Positions 34,801 through 46,500 of a stretch of 64,000 bases of DNA are shown piece after piece. Source of the stretch: Macrocystis pyrifera (taxonomy: Eukaryota > Sar > Phaeophyceae > Laminariales > Laminariaceae); contig JASSKH010000023.1 of the NCBI GenBank assembly GCA_031763025.1, positions 2,631,501 to 2,695,500 on the forward strand, given 5' to 3'. A program made the position numbers and the translations under genes. Position 1 is the first letter of the stretch. Every line of letters begins with the position of its first letter. The notes below the pieces were generated by a model. The model did no database searches, was not told where the DNA came from, and was given only the letters and a program-made list of their open reading frames with translations.

Positions 34801-37560
34801 CGCCGTCTACACTAGAAACTATGTCATATTACAAAAACAGTACCATCAGCTTCAGAAGCGCAAGAAGCGGCTTCGCTCACCTCTTTCTTGACCACGTCGC
34901 ATACCCCCGTGTACACGTCCTGAGGCTTGGGGCAGGGGACGAGGTTCACCTGAGCCCCTCCCTTGGCGTCCAATCCGAGAGCCGCGTAGTGCTGTAGACC
35001 ATTGCACGAGCCTGCCACGCGACGTGACAGACGTGGAGATAGGGGGGGGGGGGGGGGTATTCATTATCATGCATGGCCGTAGTCGTATGACCATAGACCC
35101 TCGCATTCCCACAATGCCGGGACGGAGCACGCCGGGTTTTCACCGACCAGGCAGACATTGCTTGCACCAAGCGCGAAGCGATACGTGAGGTGTTGGGCGA
35201 GTGGCATGAAGGGTGAGCTGCATCCTACTAAGAATCGCGTCTGAGGCGAATTTTCTTGCATATGGATGACAGCGTCAATGAAGTGATTTAATTTTTGGTG
35301 TGGCTAGCTTGAGAGGCAGCGATGGGTTTACTATGTAACTGCCTCGTGGGTGCCTCACCAAATACACACTACGTGATACGATCATCCCTTGTGCGGAGGG
35401 AAGATTCTCCCCGCACAAAAATGATCTAACTCGACCGCCACCCGAATTGACCGCAACAAAAAAAAAACGGTTCCCTGGGAGATGGGGGGGGGGGGGGGGC
35501 GTACTCATTTGTTGCTTGCCTTAGTCATTTGACCATTGACCACGCATCCCTTTCGAGACGGAGCACTGTTCCTACTCCTAATAGAGACACCTCCAACAAT
35601 TGGGCGCTCATTACGTTGTTTCCATATATTACATAGAAACTTTTTGCTAATATTATCCCCTTCCTGTTTGGCCTCCTGTGGCCACCATCTATCTCCTAGG
35701 ATAGCGATCGTTTTCTCGCTGCTATTCATTGTATCAAACTCCTCCATGTCACATTCGTCTATTTTCCTCATCTCCTCTTCTAACACATCCCGTTCCTCCT
35801 TGTATATTTCACATTCTCCTACTATGTGACTTCTACTCTCTATTGCTTTGCCACACGGGCACATCTGTGCGCCTACTTCCTCCTCTTCCCGGCTACTGGT
35901 GTACCTCTTTCTTCTTTCTGGCAGATCCAGGTCCCCTACACGAAATCGCAGTTTCAGCGTTTTCGCGAAGTCCATTGGGCCATGCAGATACGTTTTCATT
36001 CCTATTCCTTCCCTCAATCCCCCGTATATCTCTAAGTGTTTTTCCGATTCCACCTTGTTTCTTAGCGCTAGCCTTTCCCTTGTTTCTATCCTTTCTTCTA
36101 CTTCTGCCTTGTACCTCCCAAACTTCCCGGCGGACATCATCTCTACTTGGTTTCCCCCCAGATCCTTCCATACTTTCTCAACTACGCCATCCCACCTTAT
36201 TCCAGCTCGTCCTTTTGATACTTTCTCCCATACAGCTCTATCAACTATGGCTGGCAACCTCTTTTTTGGCATGTTCCTTACTTTATATTGCCAGTTCAAC
36301 TTTCTCATGTCTCTATTTGTCTTGAGTGGGCGCATTCCCAGTTCTGCTCTTAATACTGTATTACTAGTCGTACTTGAGCATCTTAGGATTTTTTTAGCTG
36401 CTGTCATTTGTACTGTTTCCAACTGTTTTACGAGTTTCGCGTTCCCTTCCCATACTTCTCCTGCATATTCTAGCTTTGGTACTATCACATTCATCAAGAT
36501 ACATCTCTTGATCCTAGTGTCGAGGTTCGGGTCTGTTAGGATCGCATCCATCTTGCTTACTTGTGCCTTACCCTTTCCTATTACTTTTGCTATATGTGTA
36601 TCCCAAGAGCAGTCTTTTGAAACATCTACGCCAAGATATGTATACTGGTCTACGATCGGCAATTCATCTTCTCCCCACTTCCAACTGAAATGGGGGGGGG
36701 GGGGAGGGCATAGGTAGTTAGAAAACATTTCCTCGCTCACCCTAAACCGATTTTTTGTCCGTACAGTAGTCGTGCGCTCTTCTCCACGCGAGTGGTTATT
36801 TTATTGTCGGTTTTTAGTTTGTCCCTTTTTTTTCGCTTCAAGAGTGCTCAAACCTGTTTTTGCAACTATCATAAATTTCGAAAAACGAACGATTGTGATG
36901 AGTTAATGTGAACACAACGACACCACAGAAACACCAACAACACCACAACGACCATCAACATCACCAGAACCCCCGCAAAAAAATAGCAAGTCTTAGGCTA
37001 GCCTCTGGTGGTCCTTCGCAAAAAACAACCCGCCACGAACAGACCGCACCAGGCGCGGCTAAAAAACGGCTAAATGGGCGGGGGTAAGAGAGAGCACAAG
37101 CAAAAGCAGCAGCAACAACAAAAAACAACATCATCATCAACAGCAATAGCAACGGCGGTACAACAGTAACAGCATAAACCAAGACAGAACGACGCGCGTC
37201 GCGGCAGCACAAATCGCGACGAAAGACAAGACCAAACAGACCTCGATTATTTCCCACCCCACCCCCTACCCCCGCCGCATAACCAACAAGTCACATATCA
37301 CACAGATCTCATCTCCACTTCACGATCTAGCTCTTCTGGCGAAGATTCTCCCGAGTTGTACGATCTGCACGAGCTAGATCATCAATTTCACCGGGTGGGA
37401 TCTGTAGGATCTGTGTAACATGGCTCTTGGATAACACATAGTTTGCAGGTGGGATCTGTATCATGCGGCTCACGCACAAACATCTCATAACGGCAAACTC
37501 AGCTTCTAGATGATCCATCTGATCTATCTGTAGATGAAATGTCCGATGTGTGCAAGCAAC

Positions 37561-37598
<38 letters not shown>

Positions 37599-40500
37599 CG
37601 CTTTCATAAAGGCCCCTTCCTATTCTCTGCCGAGCCGTAGGTCATTAATTCCTGACGAACGCAAAAAATCACGATTCGCCACCTCGTTTAAAATGAACCA
37701 AATCACGAACTGCTGTGTCACGCATCCGTGCGCCATCAGGTATTACGGGGGACCGTAGTAAATAGAACAAAATATTGCTGGTAAAAAATACGGAAATATA
37801 TAGGTTTTCGTGTGTACCGTAGGTCCTATTTACTATGGACCCCCGTAATATCAATTTTTCTTCGACTTTGTTGAGGAAAAAAACTTTTTTTCATTCCCAC
37901 GATTCGTCACAAGTATATTGTGACACATATCGCGATTCGTGGTGACAAAAAAATACCGATTCGCAAAAACGGCCACTTTCTTCTTCCTTCACCCAAGGAA
38001 TCGTGACGATTTGTTTGCTCGCGATATAGATAGGAGGGATTGACCCTTACCGTCTTGATGCACCGGAAGGCACGACAGGTACTGGGAAGGGTCGGGCGAG
38101 TCGAGGGCCGCTGTGAGGTCCTTGCAGACGGCTAGGCATTGCCAAGGGCTGTCCGCTTCCATCCACCACCGGTCGCCATCCAGCGGTCGAAGGGCGCTGT
38201 CTCGAACCTGTCGCCAACGAATGGTCAGACGTGAAATGGTACAATATCACACGATAGGATCAGGTTGGATAGGGTAGAGGGTAGGGCACGGTAGGGCACG
38301 GTAGGGCACGGTACAGTAGGTAGAGAATTGTAGGATATGAAACGCAGGGAGAAAAAAAGTTAAGGGAAGGAACGGCAGGGTAGGTAGGGTCGAGGAGGTT
38401 AGAGTAGGGTAGGCCAGGGCCAGCGTTCGAGGAATCGCGCCTTACCGGTAGTGTGAAACGTGCTTTCAAGCTTCGCTTTTAGCGTTTAGTAGCATGAAGC
38501 GGTAGCTACGGCATTGTAGCTGTTCATAGACTCATTTTAATGCCGAATACAAGAAACGAATGGACTAAGCATCGTTCTTCTCTTCAAAATACCACGAACG
38601 CGCCCAATTTCGCTTGAATTGCACTACCCAATCTCGGCCTAACGAAAAAATGAGCAAAACCTATAACCGTTCATGGCTTTGAACATTATTCATATTTTCG
38701 CCCAAATATCCACGACAAAAATGGTCGCCCCTCCCCACCCACCCACCCACCTACCCACCCCACCCAACGTCGTGGGTCTCCTCCCCCCCCCCCCTCCCCC
38801 CCCTTCCCTCCCCAGCCTCCTTCTCTCCTTTCCTCCCTTTCCTGACCTTGTCGAGAGAATCTTCGACGAATGAAACGCGGTCGTCAAACGAAACCTTGTC
38901 CTCTCCGAACAGGTTGGCCAGGTGCACCTGGGGTCACGCGTCAATCAAGCACGTTGAAACGTTATTTAACACCATCGCTACTGCCCAATGTACAGAAAGC
39001 TAACTCCAACCCTAACCCAAAAGGAAGTGAGTGCATATGGCCCTATCCTAACAGTCCTCAAAAGCGGGTCCTAACAGTCGTGAGGGGGGGGGGGGTCTCT
39101 CTTAACACCTTGAGGTTAGGGTTAAACGCGCTACCGGACTCCGCAGTGAATAATACGACTTGGCTCAGCTTCGACAAAAAAAGGTCGATTTGATGCTCAC
39201 GAGCAGTGTATGTACATTCGACTTTTCTCGCTACCTCTTCATGCCGAGAGACTTCCCATCCGCTCGGGGTTGTTGACGCCGCTAGGGCTAGGGCTAGGGT
39301 TAGGGTTAGGGCTAGGGCTACATAGAGAGTTACTACCGGTATTAGGGTTAGGGTCAAAAGTCATTCCCCCCCCCCCCAATTTTGTCGAAAGCTCGGCCAA
39401 CGTCTAGACGATCCTCGCCGGAGTCGTCGACGGATGCGTGAGCGGAGAAGAACAAAAAAGGCAGATCCAATATATCATACCAAGTCCAGTAGTACGAGCA
39501 TCTTGTCAGCTCTGACCCAGGAGAATAGCCTCGGGTCTCCTCCCCTCCATTCCTCATTCTCCTCTTTTTTTTCCCTCTCTCCTCCCTCCACGCACAGCAC
39601 ATCCCGCTGTGGTATACAAACCGTGCTATATACCAGATACCAGGCACTGCACATACCGGGCACCATGATACAACCATATCCACACCACTACTGTATTAAG
39701 GCATACAAGAATGATACACATACGCAAATGACCGAAGTTGAGGCCCCACATCAGTCCTAGACGGCCAAACCAAAGACGAAAGCACTGCCCACGGTCTACG
39801 CGCAAGAAACAGAAATGTGCAAGTAAATTTTGTGTGTGTATACGTCTATCCAAGGCCACGAACACCTACTAATATAACAAAACGTAACAAAAAAAATGAA
39901 CTGAAACCATGAAATTCCAACCTACCAGGGCATGTATCGTATGCCATACCAGGGCGTGCCATAAAATGTACCATCCTAGCCGGAAATATATAAAAAAAAA
40001 CTTCAAGACATTAACATGAAGATAAAAATGTTCCTATATTTCCGTCCAGAGTGGTTGGTATATACTGCCTGCCTGCCGTACGTGCATCGATCAGGAAGTC
40101 AATGCCTCGATCTCACCTTGAGCCAATAGAGGCCTCTCTCGCCCAGCGGCCTTGCCTCGTCGAACAACAGCACCCCCCTCGAGAAGTCCGAGCCCAGGAT
40201 GTTGAGATTGGGGGGAATAGGGTACGTTCGGCCGCGGAAGTCCATGTTGTAGGGAAAGTACATGACGTGATCGCGAAACTCCTCGGCAATGTCCACCTGA
40301 CCAAACAAACAAACAGGCAAGCAAAAATTAAATGCTGTAAACGAGCACACACTTCGGAGGCAAATACATTATGAAAAAAGCACACGGGCGAACAAGCAAA
40401 ACAAGCAAACAAGCAAACAGGCAGGCAGTGAAACACGCGCAAAGCCGGGGACACTCGTACAGAGAGAGCAAGAGAGAGCAAGAGACGAGCAGACAGACAG

Positions 40501-43500
40501 GTCAAGAGACAGAAAGACAGACAGATACAGCAGCGGACGTACGCAGAAGAGATACGCATAAAAGAGCAGACGTATACACGAAAAAACACATGTACAGTAA
40601 GTAGGTCGTACATACCAGCATAGAGGTACGGCAGATAGACCGACGTGCAGTTGCAGACAATGCAAAAATAGAGAGCGATGCGTTGCACCCCTGCGTCTCC
40701 GCGCCCCTACTCGTTCCACGCTCCTCGCCCGTCTCGCCCTGTCTATCGCCGCTTCAACGCCCTGCACCACAAACCTGGGAAGAGGCACCACAAACGCCTT
40801 TCCACCTACAACCTGTCGCCAATTCTACGCTACCCTACCGTACCCTGCCTAACCCTACCCTGCCCCGAACCCTACCCCGCCTAACCCTACTCCACCCAAC
40901 TCCACCGGAATGCGCGACTCGCGACACGCACCACATTGAGCGTTGAAACAACAAAAAGTACGAGGTACGTCTGACAGGTCTGACCTTAATCTGCATGTCG
41001 CAGCGTAGGGAGTGCATATTGGCATTCTTCGTCTTGATCTAAGTAAGCCAGATATCAAGCAAACAAATAGAAAAAGGTGAGGGTAGGGGTAGGGGTAGGT
41101 AGGTAATTAGGTAGGTAGGGGGGGAGGGAGGGAGGGAGAGTTTACGGAGAGTTGAGCGCATAGGAGACACACGATACATTTTTGCAAGGGTGGAGAGAAA
41201 GGAAGCAGCGTTGCAGCATGGTGAAAAAACAACTTGCGGAAGCACCAGGAGGCGGTAGTGGGCCGGTGCAGTACGAGTAAAAGCTGCAAGGACAGGGCGA
41301 TCGGCCAATCTTGTCCAAATCTATCCAATAGTCAGTCGATCTTGTCCAAATCTGTCCATCAACCACATCGATCCTGTCCAAAATATAACAGTCAATCAAT
41401 CAATCTTGTCCAAATCTGTTCAATAAGGCTGTGTCCTATGCGGTTCAATTCCGAGCTTCAGATTTGTATTTTTCGATCCCAAAAATGAAAGCATCTGCTT
41501 ATGCAGTCCGAATATGCAAAATCTGACCGGAGTTTTTCGATTGGAGAATCCGACGGCCCAAGTCGTCAGATTTTGGCCTAAAATCCGACGACTTGGGTCT
41601 ATCAAATTTTTCTCATCGAAAAATGGCATGGTCTCTAAATCCAAGATGCTATCCACAACAGCAAGCAGCAGCAGAACGATCGATGAGTTACATGATCACA
41701 CAGCTGTATAGCGACGTTGCTTCGCGACCGACGCGCGGCCGGTGCATCCCTCCGTGGCCAGACTACAGTCAGCTGGCGCGGGCTCGGGCCTAGAGATGAA
41801 GAGAAGCGCACTCGGCGCGCACCTCTCCGTGGATACGTACTCGTAGACTACAGCCGCAGCAGCAGCAGTCAGTCACATTGTGAAATACAAAATATCAAGA
41901 CAGGCTTACACTATTACGGGGGACCATAGCAAAAAGGACCTATGGTACACACAAAAACCTATATATTTCGCTATCCTATTTACTATGGTCCCCCGTAATA
42001 GCGCAGTTGGCACGTCTTCTCGCCGCCAGACCAAAGGCAGTCAGCTTTGACTCGGACGCTTGGGTCCTACGCGCAGTGCAGCGCACCCAGCGCGTCTCTT
42101 CGCGGCGCCAGATCACAACAACAGCAGTTGGTCTCGGCGTTCGCTCGAATCTCTGCACACACAACAAATCCGGTTTTTCCGCATAGGACGACTCATTCGA
42201 TCTACGAAGTTCAAAAGCTGAAAAAGCGATCGGGCCAAAATCTGAAGCTCAAAATCTCAACCGCATAGGAAACAAGCAGCCTAAGAAAAAGGGCCACCGA
42301 TCGATCACGGTCGGTCAATTATGGACGGAATCAACTCAGCCATGAGATATGTACTGAGCCCACCCCGTGAAGCGTAACCCTAACCCGATTCACGGGGGCG
42401 ATCGATCATAAAAGAAAACCGAAAACTAGACAATAACCAAACCCATGAAACGGTAAAAAACGCCTGCCGGTATCGCCTGGGTTACGGTTAGGGTTAGGTT
42501 TCCTCCCTCCCCTCCCGTCCCCTTCCCTTAATCACCGACAACGCCGAAAAGACAACCACCACGTTACGCCCAAAAGCGACGACCAGAAAAAAAAATACTG
42601 AAGAAACAAACTGCACTCCTGTTTAGACCAAGCGAAATTACATTTAGGTAATTTTTGCAGCATCAAATGGATGCAGGCACATAGCCCCCCCCCCGTCCCG
42701 GCATTATTATAAATATTATACATGGGTTGGGTTGGCGTCGGTTGGCAACGACACCGTAAAACATGCCGCTCACTACGTGAGCTAGACATCCAGGGTACCG
42801 TTTTTTTTTCTTTTTCTTCATATTTTTTGGCGGTCGCCCACAGCTGGTCGTCGAGTTAGATCATTTGTGCGAGGTAAAGAACCTTTACTCTGCACAAGGG
42901 AATTGATCGTATCACGTAGTGTTCAAGGTAAGGCACCCAAGAGGCAGTTACATAGTAACTCCCATTGCTGTCTCTGGAAGTGGCCACACCGGAAATTAAA
43001 CTAACTCATTGAAGCTGCCATCCATATGCAAGTCCGCCTCACAAGCGGTTCTTAGTAGGATGCAGCTCACCCTTCATGCGACTCGCCGGACACCTCACGG
43101 CGCTTCGTGCTTGTTGCAAGCAATGTCTGCCTGGTCGATGAAAACCCGACATGCTCCGTCCCGGCATTGTAGGGATGCGAGGGTCTATGGTCACACGACT
43201 ACGGCCATGCATGAGATCGAGTACATCTCTCTTACCGAGTACACCCCCCCTCCCCCTGCCGCCCCGGCATCGTAGGGACGTGAAGTTCTATGGTAATACG
43301 ACTACGGCTATGCATGATATCGAGTACACCCTCCCCCCCCCCCTGCCCCGCATCCACCTACACCGGGACGACAAACACCCCAGTAAGCATCCACTACCAC
43401 AGCGACGCGACAAAAAAAAATGCGTGGCAAAAGCACACCGCAAACAAACAATCCCCCCTCCCCCACACTCCTCCCTCCCACCGTCCCAGCGTTGTAGGGA

Positions 43501-43549
43501 TGCGAGGGTCTAAGCTCAAACAATTCCGGCCACGCGTAGTATCGAGAGT

Positions 43550-43580
<31 letters not shown>

Positions 43581-46500
43581 ACCCCCTCCCTCTCCGTCTA
43601 GAAAGGGATGCGTGGTGAATGGTCAAATGACTTAGGCAGGCAAGAAGGGAATACCCCCCCCCCCTCCCCCTTCCCCCTTTTCCCCGTTTCCCCATCCCAA
43701 CCATCAAACCAATTACCTTGTCGACCATTCGCTTGTAGTCATAGTGCTTCTGCCGCTTTTTCTTGCGCGCCTCTTCCTCCTCCTTGCTCTCGCTCTCACT
43801 CCCGACCTCCTTCGGCAGCGGCACGAGCTTGCCCTCCTCGTTCACCTCCACTCCCTCCGGCACCGGAGGCAGCGGCAGGTCCTTGCCGACGGGGAGGTCG
43901 CCCACCGCTATCTTATCGGTGAGGCAGGTTAGCACGGTATCTAATACGGTATTGTTGATGCGCCAGCGGACCTGTATCGATTACGGGGGGGGGGGGGAGG
44001 GAGGGAGGGAGTGTTGGCGGGGGGGTTACTCGATATCATGCATGGCTGTCGCCGTATGACCAAAGACCCTCGCATCCCTACAATGCTGAGAGGGGGCGGG
44101 AGGGGGGGTGTACTCGATGTCGTGCATGGTCGTAGCCGAATGATCATAGACCTTCGCACCCCTATATACAATGCCGGGACGGAGCACGTAGGGTTTTCAC
44201 TGACCAGGCAGACATTTGCTTGCACCAAGCGCGAAGCGCCGTGAGGTGTTCGGCAAGTCGCGTGAAGGGTGAGCTGCATCGTACAAAGAACCGCTCGTGA
44301 GGCGGAGCGCATGGATGACAGCGTCAATGAATTAATGTATTTTCCATTGTGGTAAACTAAAAAGACTATTTGAAATACGTCAGCTGTGAGCTCATTCGGC
44401 CGGTTGAGAGGTTTGACGGTCAGCTTTGCAAGCTACCAGTAAGCGATAAGTCGGCCACGCGTGCTCTCTGCACCAAAGAATAAACACCATCGACTTTAAC
44501 ATGTGTGTGTTCCTTCACATTAAACCGTTCTTTCTGCCCGTCGACATCCAGCACACCCAGTGTCCGTGCCGATTCTTCCATCCTAGAGAGATACAAGTGA
44601 TGTGGTCACAAAACTACGCCACAGAGATGCTAGATTGTTACGTAAGAAGTAAGCAGAGTAGACAGTGCAATGCCATATCATCATACTAGATATGACAGGC
44701 ACGACATACATATGCTACGAGTAGCGATCCGGACACGTCGAAAGAGGGAAGAACGAGAAAAAGAAAGAAAGGAAGTCTCGTGCTCCCCCGGAGGAGATGC
44801 GACAGACAAAACACAAAACAAACGATACAACACCCCATACAAGGTTGTTTACGGGTTGGGTCCAACCTCACGGGTAGGGTCGGGTCGGGTCGGGTCGGGT
44901 TGGGTAAGGGCGACCCGTGAGAGTTGGGAAACCTAAACCTCTTGACCGACCCAACCCGACCCAACCCGCGGGTCCGGTCAAAACCCGTGAAAATCCTTTA
45001 CTTAAAAAATCGATGTAGCACTTGACACATCGGACAGACATATCATGTACAGATCAATGACAGATCATCTACAGATCATGATCTGGCTCTTTCGGGGCAT
45101 GCACACTCCTGATCTGTATGGTCTAGCTCGTGTTGCCGCCTGGGAGACAACAGTAAAATAACCTGCATGATCTACAGCACGATAGGTTTCCTGCGTTGGA
45201 TCTGTACTTGCACAGATCCTGCACAGCACCTCAGAACGGCAGGTCATGATCTAAATGATCTATCTGTAGATGATCTGTACGACGCGTGCTCTATGGCAGG
45301 TGATACCACTCTGTCCCTAAATATAAGGAACGTTTGTATACGAACATTCAATAAAGATATCTTTATATTCAGGGAGAGTGATAGTCAGTTTTGCAAGCCC
45401 TGTGGTAGAGGTGCCAAGTCGCGCGTGTTCTACATTCGTTCCTTGTGCAGGGTACACGTCGGCGACTCCCGTCAAAAGCTGCCACAGCAAACAGGACGAT
45501 TTTACAAGGGCGACATACGATTAGCGTCGGATACCGAAGGATTTTTTTTAATCATCATGTTCGAGACGATATCGATAAAATAAAATAAAAAAATCGTAAT
45601 CGATACGGTTTCGACATTTCAAGCCTTCGCTAAAAAAAAGTGCATAAAAAACACGGGGATGGATGCCAGGGAATGGAGGGCAAAACACATTTGATATGAT
45701 CTGTCGAAAAACTTCTTGATACGATGTTCAACACTATTATACGATATATATATATACGAGCGGTCGCGTCCGGCGGAGGCGGGCCAATCACTACCGTACC
45801 AAAGGATACCGTATCAAGGTCGCGTGGCGAGAGACCGTTATGATATACGTTTTACAATCGAGCGGAGGCGGGCGAATCGTTGCCGTATCAAAGTCGCGTG
45901 GGGTAAACCGCTACACCGATACGTTGAGCGGAAGCGGGGAAAGCGTTACCGTATCAAAATCGCGTGGGGTAGACTGGTCCTTTACACCTTTTTTACATCG
46001 AGCGGAGGTGGGCGAGCCGTCACCGAATCAAACCAGCGCGGGGGAATAAACACCGCTACACCGTTACGTCGAGCGGAGGCGGGGGAATCATTGCCGTATC
46101 AAAAGCGCGTGGAGTAGAGCGTTACACCGTTACACCGCTACGATAGCGGGGGGTACTCCTATGTTCACTACCGCGGTTAGGCCGCTCGCGACAGTGGCTC
46201 CGTGGCTGTTATACCGTAGGAGTCGAGCGGAGGCGGGCGAATCGTTACCGTGTCAAAGTCGAGTGGGGTAGGCCGTTACAACCGCGACGTCGAGCGGGGG
46301 CGGGTGAATCGTTGCCGTATCAAAGTCGCGTCGGGTAGACCGTCACACCGCTACGTGGAGCGGGGGCGGGCGAATCACTTCCGTGCCAAGAGCCGCATGA
46401 GGTACAGTAGACGTTATACCGTTACACGGTTACACCCCTACGTCGAGCAAATACTATCGACATCGTGTTCAAAAGCCGCATGAGCATGAGCATGAGCATG

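Noticed and set aside
35848..36717. A 289-codon plus-strand frame
   Set aside because: It is the antisense of the LINE coding region, which has clear reverse-transcriptase C-terminal motifs and a zinc knuckle on the minus strand.
39285..39355. True telomere
   Set aside because: The patch is short, mixed (GGGTTA and GGGCTA), and lies inside an intron of the polymerase gene.
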